Assembly (NCBI GenBank): GCA_026418955.1
Contig: JAOAAI010000212.1
Coordinates: 1 to 5,858, forward strand
Origin: Candidatus Goldiibacteriota bacterium
GTDB lineage: Bacteria > Oederibacteriota > PGYV01 > DSYL01
Direction of reading: 5' to 3'
Length of the DNA stretch: 5,858 nucleotides
Shown: positions 1 to 5,561 of the stretch, in pieces
Layout of the letters: each line of letters starts with the position of its first letter
How positions within the stretch are numbered: the first letter of the stretch is position 1
Made by a program: the position numbers and the translations under genes
Notes under the pieces: generated by a model
The model's input: only the letters and a program-made list of their open reading frames with translations
Told to the model about the DNA's origin: nothing
Databases searched by the model: none

Positions 1-2
1 CA

Positions 3-227
3 AAAACTAGCATTATAAGCGGTATAACCAATGGATTTAAAGGAGCAATAAAATATATCTTAGAACAGATAAAAAACGAATTAAAAATTAATAATCCAAA
101 AATTGTTTTAACTGGTGGTGAAGCAGATTTGATAAAAATAAATATTGATAAAAATCAGATTATGGATAAAAATTTTACATTAAATGGATTTAAAATGATT
201 TATGATTTAAATAAAAAGGAGAAGTAA
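3..227 (+). CDS. coaX: Type III pantothenate kinase, C-terminal end (partial)
   Basis: The 5' end lies outside the window; 74 C-terminal residues are visible. CoaX phosphorylates pantothenate in the cytoplasm, the first step of coenzyme A synthesis, using an ASKHA-type fold. The visible part matches the usual CoaX C-terminus: a TS-x-I-x-SGIxxGFKGAI segment near the start, then VLTGGEADLI (the conserved TGG loop) and a closing LNGFKMIYDLN, equivalent to the family's LxLxGLxxxYxxN ending. The stop is TAA at 225-227, where the family normally ends, so the 3' end looks intact. The last codons (AAG GAG AAG) also form the Shine-Dalgarno of the following small ORF, so the two are probably co-transcribed and coupled. 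The assignment rests on motif recognition of the tail only; another ASKHA kinase is possible but less likely. Confidence 0.82.
   Translation, partial: KTSIISGITNGFKGAIKYILEQIKNELKINNPKIVLTGGEADLIKINIDKNQIMDKNFTLNGFKMIYDLNKKEK
216..221 (+). promoter_or_regulatory. Shine-Dalgarno AAGGAG for the small ORF at 229
   Basis: AAGGAG lies inside the last codons of coaX and is followed, after 7 nt, by ATA at 229-231. This is ideal spacing for initiation there. No ATG, GTG or TTG in that frame lies near it, so the site is the main argument for a non-standard start codon. Confidence 0.55.
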
Positions 228-228
228 A

Positions 229-375
229 ATAAATATTTCAAACAGAAAATTATATACTATCAAAAAACCATCACATCCAGATGATGCACATACTAGATCA
301 AAAAGATTTTTTAAAAGAAAAGGCAGGAAGAAAGTAAGACAATATTTTAAAAAATTATTGAAAAATAATATATAG
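229..375 (+). CDS. Small very basic protein, apparent ATA start
   Basis: The family is not recognised. The reading frame is open from just after a TAA at 208-210 to TAG at 373-375. Read from ATA at 229 it encodes 48 residues. The N-terminal part contains the motif LYTIKKPSHPDDAHTRS (residues 8-24) and the C-terminal half is dominated by Lys and Arg with aromatic residues (RFFKRKGRKKVRQYF, about 26-40), which suggests nucleic-acid or ribosome binding (inference). There is no membrane segment or Cys. Reasons to believe it is coding: in such AT-rich DNA an open frame of this length is uncommon, the residue mix is not the Ile/Asn/Lys-only output of noncoding AT-rich DNA, and AAGGAG lies 7 nt before ATA. 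The oddity is the start: no ATG, GTG or TTG is available except a TTG close to the end. Alternatives are initiation at ATT 235, a +1 shift from coaX in the A-run at 213-217, a lost ATG (decaying gene) or a sequence error. Confidence 0.5.
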   Translation: MNISNRKLYTIKKPSHPDDAHTRSKRFFKRKGRKKVRQYFKKLLKNNI

Positions 376-546
376 AATATAAAACAAGTTTAATCATTAA
401 TAATATATAAAAATAATAAAAGATTTTATCTAAATAATAATTTAATATAAATATATTTAAATCTTAAACAAAAATATCAAAAAAACAATATTTGATCAAC
501 ATAATTATGTATTCTTTATTAATAAATATTATACCAATTTAAATTC
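376..546 (+). other. AT-rich intergenic stretch without a recognisable gene
   Basis: This is the first part of the 428-base gap between the small ORF and the receptor gene. I see no sustained ORF, tRNA or GC-rich hairpin. The only structure noted is two adjacent short palindromes, TTGATCAA (492-499) and CATAATTATG (500-509), about 40 bp upstream of the promoter at 547. They could be protein-binding sites but are short enough to arise by chance in such DNA. No conventional intrinsic terminator follows the small ORF. The rest of the gap (547-803) is described in the separate entries for the promoters, RNA and palindrome. Confidence 0.5.
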
Positions 547-575
547 TTGACAAAATAATTGTTTTCTGCTATAAA
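547..575 (+). promoter_or_regulatory. Strong sigma70-type promoter for the structured RNA
   Basis: A perfect -35 TTGACA (547-552), a 17-bp spacer and -10 TATAAA (570-575, one mismatch to TATAAT) are present. TG at 567-568 gives an extended -10 (TGnTATAAA). A start site is expected near 582-584, exactly where the GC-rich hairpin begins. This is the best consensus promoter in the window, and it is not placed at the start of any protein gene. Confidence 0.82.
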
Positions 576-644
576 TAAATATGGCGCAGGGTTGAGCCTA
601 CCTTTGCTCGTAAAAACCCCTCTATATCCCTGCGCTTTATTTAT
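571..644. repeat. Imperfect inverted repeat enclosing the RNA hairpin
   Basis: At the DNA level the GCGCAGGG/CCCTGCGC arms are extended outward by ATAAATAAA (571-579) and TTTATTTAT (636-644), with four unpaired bases (580-583) on the left side only. The arrangement of A-rich arm, GC stem and T-rich arm is what a bidirectional intrinsic terminator would show, although the 36-nt interior is long for one. The left AT arm overlaps the -10 region of the promoter at 547-575, so it would be in a transcript only if transcription entered from upstream. Confidence 0.6.
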
Positions 645-647
645 TAT
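583..647 (+). ncRNA. Short GC-rich structured RNA of unknown class
   Basis: The span 584-635 is over half G+C in a genome of about a quarter, a classic sign of a structured RNA in an AT-rich genome. An 8-bp closing stem pairs GCGCAGGG (584-591) with CCCTGCGC (628-635). Inside it, GAGC (594-597) pairs with GCTC (606-609) around an 8-nt loop. GGGTT (589-593) can instead pair with AACCC (615-619), which would reduce the closing stem to GCGCA/TGCGC, so two partly exclusive folds exist. The hairpin is followed by a T-rich tract (636-648) that could end transcription, giving a transcript of about 60-65 nt. The promoter just upstream places its start at the stem base. No ORF fits. I do not recognise it as tRNA, SRP RNA, 6S RNA, or the c-di-GMP, preQ1 or fluoride riboswitches. 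It may be a free small RNA or, with read-through, part of the leader of the receptor operon. Confidence 0.62.
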
Positions 648-666
648 TCAATCAAATTTTATAATA

Positions 667-681
667 AGAAACAATGTTTCT
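667..681. promoter_or_regulatory. 15-bp palindrome, possible operator
   Basis: AGAAACA and TGTTTCT form 7-bp perfect arms around a single central A, ending 18 bp before the TTGACA at 700. Position and symmetry suit a dimeric regulator controlling the receptor operon. The regulator is unknown and no second copy was noticed in the window. The next 11-bp near-palindrome, TATTGACAATA (698-708), overlaps the -35 itself. Confidence 0.4.
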
Positions 682-699
682 AATTTATTTTTTGTTATA

Positions 700-727
700 T
701 TGACAATAGTATAAATTATGATAAACT
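700..727 (+). promoter_or_regulatory. Probable promoter of the HD-GYP operon
   Basis: A perfect -35 TTGACA (700-705) is followed by a 16-bp spacer and a weak -10 candidate TAAACT (722-727, four of six matches). This would give a leader of roughly 70 nt before the TTG start at 804. The -35 is convincing; the -10 is not the only possible choice in this AT-rich stretch. A weak -10 beside a palindrome is compatible with activator-dependent or repressed control (inference). Confidence 0.48.
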
Positions 728-792
728 TATTAAAAAATTATTATATTTTTGGTAAATTTATAAAAATATTTAAAATAGTTATTTAAATAAAT

Positions 793-799
793 GGAGGGG
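793..799 (+). promoter_or_regulatory. Strong Shine-Dalgarno that fixes the TTG start at 804
   Basis: GGAGGGG lies just upstream of TTG at 804-806, with 6 nt between GGAGG and the start codon. The nearby ATG at 791 is in another frame and overlaps the ribosome-binding site, so TTG is the most reasonable start. Confidence 0.7.
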
Positions 800-803
800 A
801 TTT

Positions 804-2078
804 TTGAAGATAAAAATACAATTTATTATCAGTGTAATAATAATAATAATATCAACAATAATAGCAACAACGTTTTTAATTGTTAAAGATACTAAAAAAT
901 TTCTATATAATAATTTAGAAGAAAAATCAAGATTAATTAATAATTATCTTATAGGTATATCTGCTGAATCAATTTTAAAAAAAGATGAATTGTCTCTTTC
1001 AATGTATATAAAAAAAATAATGGAAACACCTGAAATTACCTATCTATATATTACAGATAAAAATTATAAAATTTTTTCAAGTCATAATATTGCTCATATT
1101 GGAAAAGATTTAAAAATAATATTCCCTGAAATAATAAATAGCAATAATAGTGTTTATTTTTCAAAAAATGGTATTGATATAAATACTAAAAATATAGTAA
1201 CCCCTATTGAAATACAATCAAAAAATGAAAAAATCCATGTTGGTTATATTCATATTGGATTTGATAAAACAAAAATTGAAAATGAAATTATGAATATTTA
1301 TTTTAAAAGCGGTATTATTGCCATAGTATTAATATTTTTTGCCACTGTTTTTATAATTTATATAACAAATAGAATAACTGCTCCTTTATCTGAACTTATA
1401 AAAGGAATAGAAATTGTTTCTTCGGGTAATTTAAAACATAAAATAAAAATTAATGTACAAAATGAATTTAGAATGTTAGCTAATAGTTTTAATGATATGA
1501 CAGAAAAATTGAATGACTATTATGAAGGAATTATTAATGCTTTTATGATGGCACTTGATTTGAAAGATAAATATGCTCCTGGTCATGCGAAAAGGGTGGC
1601 TCAGTACTCTGTAGAAATAGCTAAAAAATTAAATTTAAAGCCTAGACAAATTGAAAATTTAAAGATTGCTTCTATATTAAAAGATGTTGGAAACATTGGA
1701 ATAGAACAAAATATTTTATCAAAAAAGGATACTCTTTCACCTGATGAACTTATTAAAATTCAAAAACATCCAGAAAATAGTGCAAAAATTTTAAAAAATA
1801 TTAAACAACTTCAAGATGTTATACCTATTATTCTACAACATCATGAAAGATATGATGGTTTAGGATATCCAATGGGCTTAAAAGGTGAAGAAATTGCTAT
1901 AGAAGCAAGAATTCTGGCTGTAACTGATGCCTATGATGCCATGACCACACAAAGAACGCACAAAGACGCTCTTTCTATGGATGAAGCAATATATGAATTA
2001 AGAGCTAATAAAGGAAAGCAATTTGATCCAAAAATAACAGAAATTTTTATTGAAATTTTGAATAAAAAAACACTTTAA
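804..2078 (+). CDS. Membrane receptor with HAMP and degenerate HD-GYP domain
   Basis: 424 residues. Layout: TM1 about 5-27, an extracytoplasmic sensor region about 28-167 (a Cache-like stretch, YLYITDKNYKIFSSHNIAHIG, runs from 80 to 100), TM2 about 169-188, HAMP about 189-241 and HD-GYP about 243-421. HD-GYP proteins normally hydrolyse c-di-GMP at a two- or three-metal site. Visible conserved residues are H261 (GHAKRV), H322 (KHPE), H346-H347-E348 (HHERYDGLGYP, 346-356) and D375 (VTDAYDA), so the GYP signature is intact. However, the HD dyad is missing its histidine: the usual LHDIGK reads LKDVGN (292-297), with His to Lys at 293 and Lys to Asn at 297, and the glutamate usually found before the first His appears to be Asp (252). 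Catalysis is therefore doubtful; ligand binding or a signalling role without hydrolysis is an inference. It heads the operon and uses a TTG start with a strong Shine-Dalgarno. The family assignment is firm; activity is uncertain. Confidence 0.92.
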   Translation: MKIKIQFIISVIIIIISTIIATTFLIVKDTKKFLYNNLEEKSRLINNYLIGISAESILKKDELSLSMYIKKIMETPEITYLYITDKNYKIFSSHNIAHIGKDLKIIFPEIINSNNSVYFSKNGIDINTKNIVTPIEIQSKNEKIHVGYIHIGFDKTKIENEIMNIYFKSGIIAIVLIFFATVFIIYITNRITAPLSELIKGIEIVSSGNLKHKIKINVQNEFRMLANSFNDMTEKLNDYYEGIINAFMMALDLKDKYAPGHAKRVAQYSVEIAKKLNLKPRQIENLKIASILKDVGNIGIEQNILSKKDTLSPDELIKIQKHPENSAKILKNIKQLQDVIPIILQHHERYDGLGYPMGLKGEEIAIEARILAVTDAYDAMTTQRTHKDALSMDEAIYELRANKGKQFDPKITEIFIEILNKKTL

Positions 2079-2099
2079 TTTATGGTAAAATAATAAACT

Positions 2100-3350
2100 A
2101 TGAGTACAGAAAACAATAAAGATATATTAAAAACAGTCACAAGATACGCACAGGCAGGTGAATGGGATAAAGTTATTAAAGAATATGAAAAATTATTACA
2201 AATGGATCCCAATGATATTTCTCTTCATAATTCTATTGGTGATGCACTCGCAAAAATAGGACAAGATAGAAAAGCATTTGAACATTATCTTATTGTTTTA
2301 AAAGATTACCAGCAAAAGGAAAATCTCTCAAAAATAGGTTTTCTGTATAAAAAGATAGCAAAATTAAATCCAAAAAAATTTGATCTAGAAGGTAAAACTA
2401 TATATGAAAAAATTGTAAAAATAGTTGAAGCTCAGGATTTTTTCTATAAAGGCGATTATTCAAAGGCAATACCTTTATTAAAAGAAGCTCACAAGATGGA
2501 CAGCAAAAATATTGATGTTTTACTTTGTTTGGCTGAAGCATGCGAAAAACAAATGTTAATTGGAGATGCTATAGAAGCATATGAAAAAGCATTAAGATTA
2601 TATAAAGATATTGGAAAAATAAACGAGGCTATTAATATAGCAAAAAAAATTATTAACCTAGATAAAACGAATATAGAAGCTCTTGCCATGTTAGCAGAAG
2701 AAATGATCAAAAATGGAGAAAAAGAAAAAGCCGAGGAACTTTTCAAAGATATTTTTATATCAATCGCTGAGCAAAATGCCATTCAAACAGGTATACAAAT
2801 TGCAAAACGCGCCATGGATTTATCAATTTCTTATGGAAAACAATTTTATGCATATTTTCTTTTTAAAGATAATAAAATTGACGAAGCAAAAAGATTGCTT
2901 GAATCTGAATATGAATTAACACAGGAAGAAAAAGTTCTTCTTGGCAAAATCTATTTTAAAACAGGTGAATATCAAAAATCAAAATCTATGCTTTTATCTC
3001 TTGAAGCTAGTGTTATTAATGAAAGTGAAGAGCTTTTAGAACAAATTGGTGATGTGTTTTTAAAAATGACTGAATATAAAAAAGCTGCTGAGTATTATTT
3101 AAAAGCTTTTTTATTATTAAAATCAAAAAATATGTTGGATGAAGCAATAGCAATGGCTAATAAAGTAGCAAACGTTGATTCAGAAAACATTATATTACAT
3201 GAAAATCTCGTTGAAATTTATACAAAGAAAAATATGAAAAATTTTCTTATAGAAGAATATAATAAACTTTTAAAAATTTATGAAAAAACAGGAAAATCTG
3301 TTGAAGCAATAAAAGTAAGAGAAATTTTAAATAAACTAAAAATGCTCTAA
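2100..3350 (+). CDS. Multi-TPR soluble protein
   Basis: 416 residues with no signal peptide or membrane segment, so cytoplasmic. It is almost wholly helical and built from repeated TPR-like helix pairs. Clear units are at about 14-37 (AGEWDKVIKEYEKLLQMDP), 41-70, 114-137 (FYKGDYSKAIPLLKEAHKMD), 140-168 (AIEAYEKALRLY), 193-218, 279-301 (FKTGEYQKSKSMLL) and 312-338 (YKKAAEYYLKAFLLL), with weaker ones to the end. There is no catalytic domain, so a scaffold or protein-interaction role is the only supportable one. It starts 21 nt after the receptor stop, but no Shine-Dalgarno is visible before ATG 2100. A tiny ATG-GTA-AAA-TAA frame (2082-2093) sits in the gap. Initiation may depend on coupling to the receptor gene (inference). 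Its position between a receptor and an anti-sigma-like protein suggests it connects signalling partners, but nothing in the sequence names them. Confidence 0.85.
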   Translation: MSTENNKDILKTVTRYAQAGEWDKVIKEYEKLLQMDPNDISLHNSIGDALAKIGQDRKAFEHYLIVLKDYQQKENLSKIGFLYKKIAKLNPKKFDLEGKTIYEKIVKIVEAQDFFYKGDYSKAIPLLKEAHKMDSKNIDVLLCLAEACEKQMLIGDAIEAYEKALRLYKDIGKINEAINIAKKIINLDKTNIEALAMLAEEMIKNGEKEKAEELFKDIFISIAEQNAIQTGIQIAKRAMDLSISYGKQFYAYFLFKDNKIDEAKRLLESEYELTQEEKVLLGKIYFKTGEYQKSKSMLLSLEASVINESEELLEQIGDVFLKMTEYKKAAEYYLKAFLLLKSKNMLDEAIAMANKVANVDSENIILHENLVEIYTKKNMKNFLIEEYNKLLKIYEKTGKSVEAIKVREILNKLKML

Positions 3351-3355
3351 ATTAA

Positions 3356-3709
3356 ATGAAACCATTTGATTGTGATATTTGCAAACAAAAAATGCAGATA
3401 CAGGATGCAATTGTCAGATGGCATTTTGAAAAAACAAAAAAAATAATAGAAAATCTACAAATTGTCCACAATAAATTACCTTGCAATGCTAAAGGAGAAG
3501 GAGATTATTTTAATAGACAGTTAGCATTAAGTTTTATATATAAAAATATGCCTGAATTTATTTTTTATTTAAATAGATTTAATCTACCAAAAAATTTATT
3601 AAGAGATTTCGTTCATAGAATAGAAAAAGACAGAACATATATTAGACGTTATAATATAAATAAAAAAACTGTTAAAAAAATGATTATTTTAATGGAAGGT
3701 CTTGAATAA
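3356..3709 (+). CDS. Small putative zinc-binding protein, unknown function
   Basis: 117 residues, soluble and basic. It opens with a Cys-x2-Cys knuckle (C6, C9, in CDICKQKM), followed by a segment ending in H38-x4-C43 (IVHNKLPC). These four residues look like one treble-clef-type zinc site, a layout seen in small bacterial zinc proteins of the C-x2-C...H-x(n)-C kind. Residues 54-117 are predicted helical and rich in Arg and Lys (RRYNINKKTVKK near 97-108), which could contact nucleic acid or an acidic partner (inference). I do not recognise a named family. It begins 5 nt after the TPR gene's stop without a visible Shine-Dalgarno and ends 1 nt before the next start, so it is almost certainly translated as part of the same mRNA. 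Confidence 0.78.
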   Translation: MKPFDCDICKQKMQIQDAIVRWHFEKTKKIIENLQIVHNKLPCNAKGEGDYFNRQLALSFIYKNMPEFIFYLNRFNLPKNLLRDFVHRIEKDRTYIRRYNINKKTVKKMIILMEGLE

Positions 3710-3710
3710 A

Positions 3711-4166
3711 ATGGAATGTAATATAGCAAGAAAAAAATTAAAAGATTATGTACAAAATAATATAACAGATATAAAAGAAAAAAATATTTTAGAAAAACAT
3801 ATAAAAAATTGTGCTATATGCAAAAGAGAACTTTATTTATGGCAAGAAGTTCTTGAAAAACAAAAAGTCATTTCATATCATCAAAGTAATTTATCATCGG
3901 ATATAAGAGAAAGAATTAAATATAGAATGACTCAAATAGAAAAAGATAAATTTTTACCACCAACTGTATATAGATTGCAGGCAATTAGCAAAATTTGGTC
4001 CAGTACAAAAGGCCGTTTAATAATACAAATATTGATAATTCTTGTTTCCCTCATTGTAATAATTAAATATATGCATGGTGGTAAAAATTTAATTGTTCCT
4101 TTTTTGATTCTTTTTGGTTTTATTGTTTTATTTATTATAATGCTTAAAGGGCGCATAGAAAAATGA
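3711..4166 (+). CDS. zf-HC2 anti-sigma-like membrane protein
   Basis: 151 residues from ATG 3711. The N-terminus MECNIARKKLKDYV with the later HIKNCAICKREL is the zinc-binding anti-sigma (zf-HC2, ZAS-type) pattern: C3, then H30-x3-C34-x2-C37. In that family the domain holds an ECF sigma factor inactive near the membrane. A linker (about 45-100) leads to two hydrophobic helices, about 103-120 and 127-145, separated by the very short loop MHGGKN. This suggests a membrane hairpin with both ends in the cytoplasm and almost nothing outside, unlike the usual one-helix anti-sigma with a periplasmic sensor. A TTG at 3702 would add three residues but overlaps the preceding gene and lies only 2 nt from its possible Shine-Dalgarno; AAGG at 3696-3699 spaces better to ATG 3711, and zf-HC2 proteins usually begin right at this Cys. 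No sigma factor gene is adjacent, so a true anti-sigma role is unproven. The stop overlaps the next start (ATGA). Confidence 0.8.
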   Translation: MECNIARKKLKDYVQNNITDIKEKNILEKHIKNCAICKRELYLWQEVLEKQKVISYHQSNLSSDIRERIKYRMTQIEKDKFLPPTVYRLQAISKIWSSTKGRLIIQILIILVSLIVIIKYMHGGKNLIVPFLILFGFIVLFIIMLKGRIEK

Positions 4167-5488
4167 AAAAATACTTCTTTATAATTACAATATTTTTATT
4201 ATCTTCCATATTATTTTCAAATGAAATTGAAAATTTTATTATTATTTATAAATCTAAAGGTTTTGTTACTGAAAAGAAAAAAATAAATATAAAAAAAGGG
4301 AGCAACACAGTATATTTTTTTAATAATGATGAAGGAATAATTAAAAACACTATTTTTATTAATTTGGAAAGAGATGAAATTAAAAATCTTTCATATAAAT
4401 ATATTGAACCGTATTTGCCAGAAGAAATAACAGGTAAAAGAATAAAAGTTTTTATTGATTCCAAAATCTTAGAAGGAGAAGTTATATCAAATATAAATGA
4501 ACTTGTTTTGAAAACAGATAATTCAATTTACAGAATTAACAGAGAAAAAATTACTTATCTTGAATATCCGGTAAAAGATTTTTCAATATTGACCCCTGGT
4601 AATTTGATAGTTAATTTTGATTCGGATGAACAAATGATATCTTTTATAAAATTCAATTATTTTACAAGTTCATTGTCATGGTCTTCTTCCTATAATTTTA
4701 TTTTTAACGAAGATGAAAATGAATTGAAAATGGATTTAAATGTAAATATACAGAACAATGGCGGGAAAAGTTATAAAAACAGCAAAATATATGTCGTTTC
4801 TGGGGATGTTAAGACAGAAACAATGCCGCAAAATTATAACAAATTTTTATTAAAAGCTGCTGAAATATCTATAGCAGATGAAAAACAAAATATATCTCAT
4901 CAAAAACTTTCGGATTTTTATGAATATAATATAAAAGGAATTTACGACATAGACGCAAGGCAAAACATAACAGTGTATATTTTAAAAAACAACAAAATAA
5001 GCTTTTTCAAAGAATATTTTTATGATTCTTCTATTGACAGTGAAGGTGTGAGAGCAAAGTTTATAATTACCAATATAAAAGAAGACAACCTGGGTATGCC
5101 TGTGCTTGCAGGTGAAGTTTATATATTGATTGAAAAAACTGGGGAACTTCATTTTATTGGAAAGGATATGATAAAAGATACACCTGAAAAGGAAAAAATA
5201 GAATTAAAAACAGGTAGAATTTTTGATATTAAAGTAGAAAGAAAACATCTTTTTACTGAAAAAATTGCTAATAATGTTTGGGAAGAAAAATACAGCATAT
5301 TGTTTAAAAATTATAAGGATAATAAAATAAAAATAAAAGTTATAGAAAAAATTAACTCTGTTTACTGGGAAATCAGAGAAAGCAGCCACAATTATAAAAA
5401 AATAAATAATAATACAATTGAATTTGAAATAGAAGTAGAATCTCAAAAATTTACAGAAATAATATATAAAGTTAGAAAAAAATATTAA
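4163..5488 (+). CDS. Exported DUF4139 domain protein
   Basis: 441 residues. A Sec signal peptide covers about 1-19 (KK, hydrophobic core FFIITIFLLSSILF, then SNE) without a lipobox Cys, so it is probably periplasmic or outer-surface. The N-terminal part (about 20-165) is beta-rich. From about 165 it matches the DUF4139 pattern: LSWSSSYNFIF (171-181), NNGGKSYKNSKIYVVSGDV (198-216), FYEYNIKG (252-259), GMPVLAGEVYI (311-321), then FIGKDMIKDTP followed by the LKTGRIFDIKVER strand (348-360) and a conserved C-terminal beta region (VIEKINSVYWEI, about 393-404). The family occurs in exported proteins of many bacteria; its biochemical role is not established. It is the last gene of the operon and overlaps the anti-sigma-like gene by 4 nt, so translation is likely coupled. 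It is the only clearly exported product of the operon and hence its most likely envelope-side effector or client (inference). Confidence 0.87.
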   Translation: MKKYFFIITIFLLSSILFSNEIENFIIIYKSKGFVTEKKKINIKKGSNTVYFFNNDEGIIKNTIFINLERDEIKNLSYKYIEPYLPEEITGKRIKVFIDSKILEGEVISNINELVLKTDNSIYRINREKITYLEYPVKDFSILTPGNLIVNFDSDEQMISFIKFNYFTSSLSWSSSYNFIFNEDENELKMDLNVNIQNNGGKSYKNSKIYVVSGDVKTETMPQNYNKFLLKAAEISIADEKQNISHQKLSDFYEYNIKGIYDIDARQNITVYILKNNKISFFKEYFYDSSIDSEGVRAKFIITNIKEDNLGMPVLAGEVYILIEKTGELHFIGKDMIKDTPEKEKIELKTGRIFDIKVERKHLFTEKIANNVWEEKYSILFKNYKDNKIKIKVIEKINSVYWEIRESSHNYKKINNNTIEFEIEVESQKFTEIIYKVRKKY

Positions 5489-5492
5489 TATA

Positions 5493-5522
5493 TTGACTAA
5501 TTTATTTAATTTATAATACAAT
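5493..5522 (+). promoter_or_regulatory. Probable promoter of the exported TPR gene
   Basis: -35 TTGACT (5493-5498), an 18-bp spacer and -10 TACAAT (5517-5522, five of six matches). It lies 4 nt after the DUF4139 stop and gives a start near 5529, about 33 nt before ATG 5562. A TATAAT at 5512-5517 is a better hexamer but would have only a 13-bp spacer. This marks a likely new transcription unit, although read-through from the operon is not excluded because no terminator is visible between the genes. Confidence 0.55.
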
Positions 5523-5561
5523 AAATATGAAAAAAATCGGTGGGGAAGGTAGGAGATAAAG

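Noticed and set aside
281..337. 18-codon frame from ATG 281
   Set aside because: It has no Shine-Dalgarno and lies in another frame inside the more protein-like basic ORF at 229-375.
583..647. tRNA, SRP RNA or c-di-GMP, preQ1 or fluoride riboswitch
   Set aside because: The hairpin is too short for tRNA and lacks the SRP tetraloop region and the conserved cores of these riboswitches; the nearby HD-GYP gene made a c-di-GMP switch tempting, but the motif is absent.
791..793. ATG as start of the receptor gene
   Set aside because: It is in a different frame from the receptor and overlaps the Shine-Dalgarno sequence used by TTG 804.
829..860. AAT/ATA-rich tract resembling a microsatellite
   Set aside because: It encodes the Ile-rich first membrane helix of the receptor in a genome that prefers ATA for Ile, so composition and the hydrophobic segment explain it.
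2489..2782. Minus-strand frame inside the TPR gene
   Set aside because: It is fully contained in a coherent repeat protein and has no ribosome-binding site or recognisable domain; treated as a shadow.
3702..3704. TTG as start of the anti-sigma-like gene
   Set aside because: It overlaps the previous gene, is only 2 nt from the likely Shine-Dalgarno, and the zf-HC2 pattern naturally begins at ATG 3711.
5512..5517. TATAAT as -10 of the exported TPR promoter
   Set aside because: It is a perfect hexamer but lies only 13 bp from TTGACT; TACAAT at 5517 gives an acceptable 18-bp spacer.
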